Assembly: GCF_039543225.1 (NCBI RefSeq)
Contig: NZ_BAABJI010000002.1
Coordinates: forward strand, 1,054,001 to 1,118,000
Length of the DNA stretch: 64,000 nucleotides
Direction of reading: 5' to 3'
Source of the DNA: Mucilaginibacter defluvii
Lineage (GTDB): Bacteria; Bacteroidota; Bacteroidia; Sphingobacteriales; Sphingobacteriaceae
The notes beneath the pieces were generated by a model. It had not been told where the DNA came from and did not search any database. It saw nothing but the letters and a program-made list of their open reading frames with translations. This document shows positions 1-8,540 of the stretch, piece after piece. A program made the translations under genes and the position numbers. How positions within the stretch are numbered: the first letter of the stretch is position 1; every line of letters begins with the position of its first letter.

Positions 1-363
1 GAGTTTGAGATGAGCAAGGCCGATAAGATAGACCTGCTGAACCGCAGCATGAAGTATTTTAAGGAGAAAGAAACGTTTGACCTGGACGAATTTGCGGGCG
101 AAGTTATTGGCAATGAGCAAGCCATCGAGTCATTCAAAAATTATAAACAGCAATACGAAGACGAGTTTGAAACACCCATTGCAGATAGCTTCGAGATATC
201 AACCAACGCAGTAAAAAAACAAGCGCGGGTTTATAAAAGCGTGTTAAAACTCGACCGTAATTTCCATATCTATATTCATGGCGATAAGGATTTGATTGAG
301 AAAGGTTTTGATGATGACAAGGCCATGAACTATTACAAAGTATTTTTTAAGGAAGAGCAATAA
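1..363 (+). CDS. Nucleoid-associated protein (NdpA/YejK-like), C-terminal part
   Basis: The reading frame is open from the first base, so the gene starts outside the window; the ATG at base 10 is internal. The visible 120 residues are acidic and end in a stretch (FHIYIHGDKDLIEKGFDDD, then MNYYKVFFKEE) that I recognise as the conserved C-terminus of the 37-kDa nucleoid-associated protein family. Family members bind the nucleoid; their exact role in Bacteroidota is unclear. A hairpin with a T-run follows the stop. The family call rests on the tail only, since the N-terminal domain is not visible. Confidence 0.7.
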   Translation, partial: EFEMSKADKIDLLNRSMKYFKEKETFDLDEFAGEVIGNEQAIESFKNYKQQYEDEFETPIADSFEISTNAVKKQARVYKSVLKLDRNFHIYIHGDKDLIEKGFDDDKAMNYYKVFFKEEQ

Positions 364-410
364 CGCAGCCCTGCTATTTTTGTTATTGCTGCACAATAAG
401 ATAGTTCTAC

Positions 411-454
411 CCCATAGATCAATGCCGCTGATATGCATTATTATGGGCTTTTTT
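411..454 (+). terminator. Probable rho-independent terminator after the nucleoid-associated gene
   Basis: CCCATA (411-416) pairs with TATGGG (442-447), and AATGC (421-425) pairs with GCATT (435-439) inside it. A C and six Ts follow. The stem is interrupted, so strength is uncertain. Confidence 0.5.
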
Positions 455-488
455 ATTAAGTTTGAGCCTCTAATAATTACTATTAACC

Positions 489-788
489 ATGCCTTCTGAC
501 GAACTGATATCGCACATTCAAACTAAAGCACCTATTGTAAATATCGTGTCAGCCTACCTGCCTTTGCAGGATAGCCGCAAAGCCTTAAAAGGCCGCTGCC
601 CATTCCATCCGGATTCTGGCGCATCGCTCATGGTATCGCAGGATAAAAATACGTTTAAATGCTTCGGCTGTGGTAAAGAAGGTGGCCCCATTGAATTTTT
701 AATGGCCATTGAGGGCAAAAGCCGAAGCGAAATTGCAGGCAGATTAGCCGTAAAGCTTGGCCTGGTACACGATTTACGCGCTGTTTAG
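489..788 (+). CDS. Small stand-alone CHC2 zinc-finger protein
   Basis: This 99-residue protein is almost entirely a CHC2-type zinc ribbon, the DNA-binding module at the N-terminus of bacterial DnaG primase. The likely zinc ligands are C37, H40, C58 and C61, in the motifs CPFH and CFGC. The typical primase features around them are present (ISHIQTKAPIVNIVSAYLPL, then KGRCPFH), but there is no TOPRIM catalytic domain and no helicase-binding domain, so it cannot be a primase itself. Small CHC2 proteins occur in Bacteroidota chromosomes and mobile elements, usually without known function. It is flanked by terminators on both sides and so is probably transcribed alone. Confidence 0.8.
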   Translation: MPSDELISHIQTKAPIVNIVSAYLPLQDSRKALKGRCPFHPDSGASLMVSQDKNTFKCFGCGKEGGPIEFLMAIEGKSRSEIAGRLAVKLGLVHDLRAV

Positions 789-803
789 ATACACCGTAAA
801 ATA

Positions 804-835
804 ACAAAGGGAATATCGCTTGATATTCCCTTTGT
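804..835. terminator. Bidirectional terminator between convergent genes
   Basis: ACAAAGGGAATATC (804-817) and GATATTCCCTTTGT (822-835) form a perfect 14-bp stem with a GCTT loop. It sits between the stop codons of the plus-strand CHC2 gene and the minus-strand GH3 gene, so it can end transcription from both sides. Confidence 0.75.
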
Positions 836-852
836 GTTTATACAACCCATTA

Positions 853-3018
853 CTACTTAATAGTAAATGTCGCCGTCAATCTTTCGTCAGCCGAATTATT
901 GCCGATGTTTAATGTGTAAGTGCCTGGATATAATTTCCATTTGTTAGCTTTCAAATCCCACTTTTGCAGATCGCTCACCTGTATTTTAATAGTCGCTGTT
1001 TGCTGTCCGCCTTTAGTAACGGTTACGCGTTTAAAGCCTTTTAATTCTTTCAATGGCATGCGCTCTCCCTGCGGATATTTGATGTAAGCCTGCACCACTT
1101 CATCGCCATCCATAGCGCCGGTGTTGGTTACGTTAACCGATACGGTGATTGAATCCTTAGCGCTGTAGCTTTTTTGTGGCTGCGTTTTCCAGTCGAACTT
1201 AAATGAAGTGTAGCTCATACCGAAGCCGAACGGATATTGTACCGGCCCGGTAAAGAAGCGGTAAGTGCGCCCCTTCATGTTGTAATTATCATACGCAGGC
1301 AAATCGTTAACCGACTTGTAGAAGGTTAATGGCAAGTGGCCGGATGGCGAATATTTACCAAACAGTATATCGGCCAACGCGTTCCCCCCCTGCTCGCCTG
1401 GGTACCAGGCCAATATGATGGCATCGGCATAAGGGGCAATCTCGGCAATATCAACATCACTGCCCGAGGTAACTACCGCTATAATGGGCTTGGTTACCTT
1501 TTTACGCAGTTCCTTTAAAAAAGCGATGTTATCTGCCGGGATGCTTAAAGTCTTTTTGTCGCCACCGCTTTCGGATAAGAATGCGTCGCCTGCCTCACCC
1601 TCTAATACCGGGGTTAAACCTACTACGGCTACTGTTACATCGGCATTACCGGCAGCCCATATTCCGCCAAAATGGGTGGTATCTCTATTACCCGATCCTA
1701 AATCGTACTCCACACGCGTAGCCGGACCAACAGCGGCGGTAATACCCTCAACAAAATTTACCATACGGCTGCTTACGCCATGATAGTTAGCTACCAGCGC
1801 ATCTAACGATGCGGCGCTTGATCCAACCACCATAATACTCGAATAGTCTTGCTTATTTAAAGGGAGAATATTCTTATCGTTTTTAAGCAGTACCATACTT
1901 TGCAGCGCGGCCTTGCGGGCTAAAGCTATGTGATAATCATTGTGTACACTATCAGCACCATAACCGGCATAAGGTGAGCTTTTGGCATCATCGTAAAAAC
2001 CAAGTTTGAACTGTGTACGCAGAATTTGCGATAGCGACTCATTTACCTCTTTTTCGGTGATCAGTTTTTTATTGATCGCATTTACAATATCGCTTTGGAA
2101 AATACTGGAACAGTCCAGGTTAGTACCTGCCTTTATTGCTGCCGCCGCTACAGATACTTTATCGGGTAGTACCTTGTGGGTTAAATAAATATCATCCAAC
2201 GCGCCACAATCGGTTACTACGTGGCCTTTAAAGCCCCATTCGCCGCGCAAAATCTGGGTTATGAGTTTTTTATTGGTGGATGTTGGTACACCGTTAACCC
2301 GGTTATAAGCCGTCATAACCGATTCCACACCGGCATCAACCAGTTTATGAAAAGCGTACAGATAGGTTTCGCGCAGATCTTTTTCGTCTACCTTGGCATC
2401 AAAGTAATCGCGTTGCGCCTCGGGGCCGCTGTGTACCGCGAAGTGTTTTGCTGTGGCTGATGTTTTAAGATGTGCCGGATCATTGCCCTGCATACCTTTT
2501 ATGTAAGCGCTGCCGATGGTACCGGTTAAAAACGGATCCTCACCATAGGTTTCTTGTCCCCGCCCCCAACGCGGGTCACGGAAAATATTGATATTGGGCG
2601 ACCAAAAGGTTAAACCCATATACATTAAACGCCTGTTTTGAGCTATTGATAAATTGTATTTAGCTCGTGCCTCGGTTGAAATGGCACCTGCTATTTCATT
2701 TACCAGGTCATCATTAAACGTTGCCGCCATGGCAATAGCCTGCGGAAAAACCGTGGCCTCACCTGCCCTTGCTACACCATGTAAGCTTTCGTTCCACCAG
2801 TTGTAGGCTGGTATACTCAGGCGTGGTACTTCGGCGCTGCGGTAACCCATTAGCGATGCTTTCTCGGGTAAGGTCAATTCAGAGATCAGCGCGTTAACCC
2901 TGGTGTTAACCGGTAATTTTTCGTCCCTGAACTTGGGCTTGTTTTGCGCCTTAACAACGAAGCTGCAGGTACACGCCGCCGCTAATAAAATGCACTTAAT
3001 GTTTGGCTTAATTATCAT
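853..3018 (-). CDS. Glycoside hydrolase family 3, beta-xylosidase/beta-glucosidase type
   Basis: A 721-residue secreted enzyme that removes beta-linked sugars from non-reducing ends. Residues 1-24 form a signal peptide ending KAQ. The GH3 N-terminal barrel carries the KHFAVHSGPE substrate-binding motif (191-200) and the catalytic nucleophile D270 in VVTDCGA; the TDCGA form is typical of the beta-xylosidase clade. The GH3 C-terminal domain follows, and the last ~110 residues are the fibronectin-III-like domain of this family. It is divergent from the GH20 gene, and a LacI-type palindrome lies 14 bp upstream of the start. In this locus it may remove beta-xylose from glycans, but beta-glucosidase activity cannot be excluded. 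Confidence 0.9.
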   Translation of the reverse strand: MIIKPNIKCILLAAACTCSFVVKAQNKPKFRDEKLPVNTRVNALISELTLPEKASLMGYRSAEVPRLSIPAYNWWNESLHGVARAGEATVFPQAIAMAATFNDDLVNEIAGAISTEARAKYNLSIAQNRRLMYMGLTFWSPNINIFRDPRWGRGQETYGEDPFLTGTIGSAYIKGMQGNDPAHLKTSATAKHFAVHSGPEAQRDYFDAKVDEKDLRETYLYAFHKLVDAGVESVMTAYNRVNGVPTSTNKKLITQILRGEWGFKGHVVTDCGALDDIYLTHKVLPDKVSVAAAAIKAGTNLDCSSIFQSDIVNAINKKLITEKEVNESLSQILRTQFKLGFYDDAKSSPYAGYGADSVHNDYHIALARKAALQSMVLLKNDKNILPLNKQDYSSIMVVGSSAASLDALVANYHGVSSRMVNFVEGITAAVGPATRVEYDLGSGNRDTTHFGGIWAAGNADVTVAVVGLTPVLEGEAGDAFLSESGGDKKTLSIPADNIAFLKELRKKVTKPIIAVVTSGSDVDIAEIAPYADAIILAWYPGEQGGNALADILFGKYSPSGHLPLTFYKSVNDLPAYDNYNMKGRTYRFFTGPVQYPFGFGMSYTSFKFDWKTQPQKSYSAKDSITVSVNVTNTGAMDGDEVVQAYIKYPQGERMPLKELKGFKRVTVTKGGQQTATIKIQVSDLQKWDLKANKWKLYPGTYTLNIGNNSADERLTATFTIK

Positions 3019-3031
3019 AGCTTAAATTTAT

Positions 3032-3045
3032 TGCAATCGGTTGCA
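3032..3045. promoter_or_regulatory. LacI-family-type operator in front of the GH3 gene
   Basis: The 14-bp sequence TGCAATCGGTTGCA has perfect TGCAA/TTGCA arms and a central CG, the classic shape of LacI-family operators (TGCAAnCGnTTGCA). It begins 14 bp upstream of the GH3 start codon, where a repressor would block transcription. No LacI-family gene was found in the window, so the regulator must be encoded elsewhere. Confidence 0.55.
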
Positions 3046-3177
3046 TTGCAAATCACAAGATTATTAATAAATTTCGAAAATCAAATACATTTTAAAATTT
3101 TAATAAAAGTATAAGTGTTTTTATAAATATTTTAATTTGTTTTTAGATATGATTTACTAATTTGGCGATTGATCCGG

Positions 3178-3196
3178 GTCAGTTAATAAGACTGAC
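3178..3196. repeat. Short inverted repeat upstream of GH20
   Basis: GTCAGT (3178-3183) and ACTGAC (3191-3196) are separated by 7 bases, about 50 bp upstream of the GH20 start codon. It could be an operator or a leader hairpin. No promoter box could be placed confidently next to it. Confidence 0.3.
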
Positions 3197-3247
3197 ATTA
3201 ATTTGCTTTAAGGGCGTGTCTGTTAACCCTATAACCACAAATCTGAA

Positions 3248-5560
3248 ATGATAATAAATAAAACATCAAAATTTTTTATAATCGTAACCATTGCGCTGCT
3301 TGGCATAATAGTGAGTATCTCAACGCTTACTGCCCAAACAACTGCTCCGCAAATTAACCTTATACCCTATCCGCAATCGGTAATTAAAGGTACAGGCATT
3401 TTCACTATTAACAGTAAAACTAAAATAGCGCTGCCTGCGGGTAAGAAATTTTTACCGGAAGCTGAGTTGCTTAACGTGCTTATCACCAATGGATCAGGCA
3501 AGTCGCTGGCTTATGCTCCTGCATCTGCAAATGTAATACAGTTTATTACGGATAATACTATTACTGCTGATGAAGGTTATAAACTAACCGTCACCACGCA
3601 AAAAATAACCTTGGCCGCAAAAACGGCGTCAGGTATATTCAGAGGTGTTGAAACCTTACGCCAATTATTGCCCGACGGTGTTGAACAAACCGGTAAGGCA
3701 ATTACCCTTACCGTGCCCGCGGTAATAATTACCGATCAGCCGGCGTATGCGTGGCGTGGTATGCATTTGGATGTATCCCGTCACTTTTTCTCTGTTGAGT
3801 ATTTGAAGAAGTATATCGATCGCCTGGCCCTCTATAAATTCAACAAGCTGCACTTGCACTTAACAGATGACCAGGGCTGGCGCATCGAGATCAAGAAATA
3901 TCCAAAGCTAACGGAGTTTGGCGCATGGCGCACGTTTAATAACCAGGACTCGGCATGTATCGAAAAATCAAAGGATAACCCTGATTTCGCTATCGACCCG
4001 AAACACATCATCAAACGTAATGGCAAAACGCTTTATGGCGGCTTTTACACCCAGGCGCAAATGAAAGATGTGATTGCCTATGCCATGAAAAGACATATCG
4101 ACATCATCCCCGAAATTGATATGCCGGGGCACATGATGGCGGCTATTAACAACTATCCATTCCTGTCGTGCACAGGCGGCAGCAAATGGGGTGAGCTTTT
4201 TACTACCCCGATATGCCCTTGTAACGAAAGCACCTACGAATTTGCCGAAAACGTTTACAAAGAGATATTCGCGCTGTTTCCGAGCAAGTATATTCACATA
4301 GGAGGCGACGAGGTTGACCGTACCAGTTGGGGCGAATCTGAAGCCTGCAAGGCCATGATGGCCAAAGTGGGACTCAAAACATCGGCCGAACTGCAAAGCT
4401 ATTTCATTAACCGAATGGAGAAATTCTTTAACAGGAATGGCAAAAAACTGATCGGTTGGGATGAGATATTGGAGGATGGCATCAGCTCGACCGCTGTGGT
4501 GATGTACTGGCGCAGTTGGGTGCCTAACGCGCCGATCAAGGCTGCTAAGAATGGCAATAAGGTGATCATGACGCCGGGAAACCCGCTGTATTTTGATAAC
4601 GATCCGGATCAGAACTCGGTTTACAATGTTTACCATTTTAACCCGATACCCGAAAAACTGAACAAACAGGAAGCAGCCAACGTCATTGGCGCACAGGCCA
4701 ACCTGTGGAGCGAGCGCATCCCGACAGAAAACCGTGCGGATTACATGATATTTCCACGCATGACCGCCCTTGCCGAGGTTTTATGGACCAATAAAAAGAA
4801 TTACAAAAGCTACCAGCAACGCTTGCTGAAACAATATCCGCGCTTTGATGCATTGAAGATTCACTACCGCTTACCTGATTTTACGGAGCTGGTTGAAAGC
4901 AACGTATTTACTGATGAAGCCACGCTTAACGTAAGCAAACCGCTACCGGGATTAAAAATATTTTATACTTCCGATGGCTTATTGCCAACGCAGCAGTCAA
5001 CCGAATTGACCGGCCCGTTAAAGATTTCGCAATCGCAAAACATTCGTTTGGTGGCTTATACCGCGTCAGGCGTTCGTGGCGATCTGTATAACTTGAAGTA
5101 TGTAAAGCAACCATTGGCAGAACCGGTGAACAAAACAGGCTTACAGGCAGGTTTGGTGGTGCGTTATTTCCCTGCGTTCTACAAAAAGACTACACTGATA
5201 CCTGACACGGCTAAAAATCAGGCGTTAACAGTGAGTACTGTTACAGTGCCTAAAGAAGCCACCGCGCCAAGCTTTGGACTGAAGTACAGGGGCTATCTTG
5301 ATATCCCAACAGATGGCGTATACACTTTTTATCTGACCTGCGATGATGGCGGCATACTTAAAGTAGCCGACCGCCTGGTAGTTGACAATGAGGCTATGCA
5401 CTCGGCTATTGAAAAAAGCGGACAGGTAGCACTTAAAAAAGGCCTGCAACCCTTTGAGATTAACTTTTTGGAAGGCGGCGGCGGTTACGCCCTAAAGCTG
5501 CTTTACAGTAAGGATGGTTCAACCCCGGCCGAAATACCTGCATCATGGTTAAAACATTAG
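3248..5560 (+). CDS. Beta-N-acetylhexosaminidase, glycoside hydrolase family 20, with PA14 domain
   Basis: A 770-residue secreted exo-enzyme that removes terminal GlcNAc or GalNAc by substrate-assisted catalysis. Residues 1-30 are a signal peptide. The GH20b domain covers about 35-165 and the catalytic barrel about 168-520, with the diagnostic HIGGDE motif containing the D354-E355 pair. About 535-625 is a chitobiase-type C-terminal beta domain (FYTSDG then PTQQSTELTGPL), and about 640-768 resembles a PA14 carbohydrate-binding domain (YRGYLDIPTDGVYTFYL, then DDGG). It is followed after 24 bp by a GH29 fucosidase on the same strand, so the two are probably co-transcribed. Confidence 0.94.
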   Translation: MIINKTSKFFIIVTIALLGIIVSISTLTAQTTAPQINLIPYPQSVIKGTGIFTINSKTKIALPAGKKFLPEAELLNVLITNGSGKSLAYAPASANVIQFITDNTITADEGYKLTVTTQKITLAAKTASGIFRGVETLRQLLPDGVEQTGKAITLTVPAVIITDQPAYAWRGMHLDVSRHFFSVEYLKKYIDRLALYKFNKLHLHLTDDQGWRIEIKKYPKLTEFGAWRTFNNQDSACIEKSKDNPDFAIDPKHIIKRNGKTLYGGFYTQAQMKDVIAYAMKRHIDIIPEIDMPGHMMAAINNYPFLSCTGGSKWGELFTTPICPCNESTYEFAENVYKEIFALFPSKYIHIGGDEVDRTSWGESEACKAMMAKVGLKTSAELQSYFINRMEKFFNRNGKKLIGWDEILEDGISSTAVVMYWRSWVPNAPIKAAKNGNKVIMTPGNPLYFDNDPDQNSVYNVYHFNPIPEKLNKQEAANVIGAQANLWSERIPTENRADYMIFPRMTALAEVLWTNKKNYKSYQQRLLKQYPRFDALKIHYRLPDFTELVESNVFTDEATLNVSKPLPGLKIFYTSDGLLPTQQSTELTGPLKISQSQNIRLVAYTASGVRGDLYNLKYVKQPLAEPVNKTGLQAGLVVRYFPAFYKKTTLIPDTAKNQALTVSTVTVPKEATAPSFGLKYRGYLDIPTDGVYTFYLTCDDGGILKVADRLVVDNEAMHSAIEKSGQVALKKGLQPFEINFLEGGGGYALKLLYSKDGSTPAEIPASWLKH

Positions 5561-5584
5561 TCCATTTTTAGACAGACATACAGA

Positions 5585-7690
5585 ATGAAAAAAATAGCCC
5601 TCGCCTCGCTCCTGTTGCAAAGCGCTTTGGCCTTCGGCCAGCCTGCGCCTAAGCCTTACGGTGTAACGCCATCGGCAGCGCAGCTTACCTGGCATAAACT
5701 GGAGATGTATTGTATTGTACATTACGGGGTTGATACGTATACTGATAAAGAATGGGGTTTTGGCAATGAGGACCCGAAGCTGATTAACCCGGCAAAGTTT
5801 GACGCCGTGCAAATAGTACAGGCAGCTAAGGACGGAGGCTTTAAGGGGATTGTTATGGTGGCCAAACACCATGATGGATTGTGCCTGTGGCCTACTAAAA
5901 CCACCGAACACAACATCAGCAAAGCCGCCTGGAAAAATGGCAAGGGCGATATGGTGAAAGAATACCAACTGGCCTGCGAGAAATTGGGTATGCAATTGGG
6001 CTTATACTGCTCGCCCTGGGACAGGAACAATGCCTTTTACGGCAAGCCTGAATACCTGAAGATATACCAGCAGCAGTTGCGCGAGTTATACAGCAACTAT
6101 GGCAAGTTATTTATTTCATGGCATGATGGTGCCAACGGTGGCGACGGCTACTACGGCGGCGCTAACGAGACACGCAAAATAGACCGCACCACTTATTACG
6201 ACTGGCCAAACACCTGGGCCATTACCCGTAAAATGCAGCCCGGAGCAACCTTGTTTGGCGATGTTGGCCCAGATGTGCGTTGGGTAGGCAATGAGGAAGG
6301 CCATGCCGGCGAAACCAGCTGGGCAACCTACACACCAAAACCCTCGCAACCCGGCAAAGAACCGGCTAACGGCGAGGTGCTATATGAATTAGGCATCGAG
6401 GGCACCCGCAACGGCAGATACTGGATGCCTGCAGAGTGTGATGTACCTTTGCGTCCGGGATGGTTTTACCATGCCAGTCAGGATGGGATGGCGAAATCGC
6501 CATATACCCTGCTTGATCTGTATTATAAAAGCGTGGGCCGCGGCGCGGCGCTGGATCTGGGTTTATCGCCAAATCGTGATGGGGTGATAGATGCTGATGA
6601 TGTAGCCAAGCTGAAAGCCTTTGGCGAATTATTGAAACAAACATTCGCGGTTAATCTGGCTAAGGATGCTATAATTACGGCCAGTAATATACGCGGCAAA
6701 AACAGCAAATTGTACGGCACCCAATTCCTGACCGATACTAACCCTTTCTCGTACTGGGCCACGGATGATAAAGTGAATACCCCAATGCTCACCTTGAGCT
6801 TTAAAAAGCTGGTTAGCTTTAATGTGATTCAACTGCGTGAGAATATCAAATTAGGGCAGCGTATTGAAGAAGTGGCTGTTGATGCCTATCAAAATAGTGA
6901 GTGGAAACAGGTAGCTACCGCTACAAGCATAGGCTCAAAACGATTGATACGCTTGCCGCAAAACATTACAGCAAGCAAGGTAAGGCTCCGCATTGTAAAA
7001 TCACCGGTAAGTATTGCGCTAAGCGATTTTGGCTTGTATAAAGAACCCGTGCATGTAACCGCGCCGATTATCAGTAAAACCAGCAGCGGTGAAGTTACCA
7101 TCAGTACCGATGCGCCTGTATCAAACATTTACTACACGCTGGATGGCAGCACCCCAACCAAATCATCCACCCCATACAACAAAACATTTGTTTTGACCAA
7201 GGGCGGCGTTGTTAAGGCTATAGCGGTTGATGGAGGTGTAACCAGCGAAGCCGCTAACGTAAAATTCGGTCTGAATAAAAAAGAATGGAAACTGTTAAAC
7301 GCCGCCAATAACGATGCTGCACAAGCTATAGATGAGAATTACCGCTCGATTTGGAATACTTTACAAAAAGACACTTCGGCAAGCTTCAAACCAACTGAAC
7401 TGGCTGTCGATATGGGCACTGCGCAAACCATCAGCATATTCACTTATCTGACACGACAGGACAAGAAAACTGAGGGTATTGTTGACCGCTATACTTTTTA
7501 TGTGAGCGATAATGGTACCGACTGGAAAGAAGCTGCAAAAGGTGAATTCTCCAACATAAAAGCCAACCCTGTTGAGCAGGAAGTGAAGCTAAGTGCACCT
7601 ATTAAAGCACGTTATTTTAAGTTTCAAGCCGATCATGTGGTCAGCGGGAATGGTGTAGCGATTGCCGAGGTTGGCGTTAGCTCAAAATAA
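5585..7690 (+). CDS. Alpha-L-fucosidase, glycoside hydrolase family 29, multidomain
   Basis: A 701-residue secreted enzyme that removes alpha-L-fucose. Residues 1-19 form a signal peptide ending FGQ. The catalytic barrel (about 25-345) has the family motif AKHHDGLCLWPT (93-104) and the likely nucleophile D181 in SWHDGANG. The WHDGANG context and the overall layout resemble the alpha-1,3/1,4-preferring GH29-B group. Two discoidin-like (F5/8 type C) modules flank a chitobiase-C-like segment (YYTLDGSTPT) in the second half. The last 9 bases overlap the end of the convergent DoxX-like gene. Subfamily and linkage preference are inferred, not shown. Confidence 0.9.
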   Translation: MKKIALASLLLQSALAFGQPAPKPYGVTPSAAQLTWHKLEMYCIVHYGVDTYTDKEWGFGNEDPKLINPAKFDAVQIVQAAKDGGFKGIVMVAKHHDGLCLWPTKTTEHNISKAAWKNGKGDMVKEYQLACEKLGMQLGLYCSPWDRNNAFYGKPEYLKIYQQQLRELYSNYGKLFISWHDGANGGDGYYGGANETRKIDRTTYYDWPNTWAITRKMQPGATLFGDVGPDVRWVGNEEGHAGETSWATYTPKPSQPGKEPANGEVLYELGIEGTRNGRYWMPAECDVPLRPGWFYHASQDGMAKSPYTLLDLYYKSVGRGAALDLGLSPNRDGVIDADDVAKLKAFGELLKQTFAVNLAKDAIITASNIRGKNSKLYGTQFLTDTNPFSYWATDDKVNTPMLTLSFKKLVSFNVIQLRENIKLGQRIEEVAVDAYQNSEWKQVATATSIGSKRLIRLPQNITASKVRLRIVKSPVSIALSDFGLYKEPVHVTAPIISKTSSGEVTISTDAPVSNIYYTLDGSTPTKSSTPYNKTFVLTKGGVVKAIAVDGGVTSEAANVKFGLNKKEWKLLNAANNDAAQAIDENYRSIWNTLQKDTSASFKPTELAVDMGTAQTISIFTYLTRQDKKTEGIVDRYTFYVSDNGTDWKEAAKGEFSNIKANPVEQEVKLSAPIKARYFKFQADHVVSGNGVAIAEVGVSSK

Positions 7691-8524
7691 TTCATCAAGA
7701 TGTAATGACTGTTTTTGTGCGCCGTGTGCTGTTTTGGTATGCGGCGCGCAAATAAACCATAAGGCCAATAAAACACCGTAACTTCCGCCCCTTTCAATCC
7801 ACTCCAAAGCGGCATATTGCGGGTACAAAAGTTCGGTTGCTACTTTCCATATAAAAAACACCAGTAGCAAAGTACGGTTCGGTCTAACTGAAATAAACAC
7901 GGCCGCCGCAATTTCAACAATGCCATTTACCAAAGCCACATTTTCTGCCTGGCGGAAACCCAGCGCATTATATTGCCCAATTAATCCTTTTTTGTGGATC
8001 AGGTTTAACCAACCGTGCCCGGTAAGCAGTAAAAACGCCGCTATGCGTAAAGCTGATTGCACCATCTGCAAACGAGCTACACTAACAGTTACCGGCTGTT
8101 TCATCTTACTAAATAATGATTCAACAGACGGCTCAAATCCGCACAATAAAAGCAATGCCAGCGGCGCGCCGTAATTACCGGCACGTTCAATCATCTCGGC
8201 AAAAGGCTCGCCAGATAATGGGCGCATGGATGCGGTAATTAAACCCCATACAACCAACCAAAGTGTAACTGCACGTGTAGGATAGATCAGTATGCTGATG
8301 CCCATTAAAATATCAACCATACCTACCACAGGCATCAGTTTGTATGCCGTCGCCTCTCCTATCCCGGCTACGGCAAAATAGTTACACCAGATGGGTTTGG
8401 TTATAATGCCAAATGCGCCGTGGCCAATAAAACACATGGCTACGGCGCATTGCAAAATAATATATACCGGCTTTACAGCGCCAGTATTTAAAGCAGGTTT
8501 AAATATGGTTGCCTTTAGCGGCAT
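7682..8524 (-). CDS. DoxX-like integral membrane protein with internal duplication
   Basis: A 280-residue, very hydrophobic protein with about eight predicted membrane segments and no signal for export. It contains two copies of one unit: GHGAFGI (34-40) and IERAGNYGAPLALLLL (112-127) reappear as GHGWLNL (169-175) and IERGGSYGVLLALWFI (243-258), about 131-135 residues later. The unit resembles four-helix DoxX-type proteins, which are often of unknown function. It is the last gene of the minus-strand glycan locus, 16 bp behind the GH92 gene, so it is probably co-expressed with it. Its role there is unknown. Confidence 0.6.
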   Translation of the reverse strand: MPLKATIFKPALNTGAVKPVYIILQCAVAMCFIGHGAFGIITKPIWCNYFAVAGIGEATAYKLMPVVGMVDILMGISILIYPTRAVTLWLVVWGLITASMRPLSGEPFAEMIERAGNYGAPLALLLLCGFEPSVESLFSKMKQPVTVSVARLQMVQSALRIAAFLLLTGHGWLNLIHKKGLIGQYNALGFRQAENVALVNGIVEIAAAVFISVRPNRTLLLVFFIWKVATELLYPQYAALEWIERGGSYGVLLALWFICAPHTKTAHGAQKQSLHLDELF

Positions 8525-8540
8525 CTCTCAATCAAATAGT

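Noticed and set aside
3968-4636. A 222-codon minus-strand frame inside the GH20 gene
   Set aside because: It is the shadow of a well-supported GH20 gene and shows no family features.
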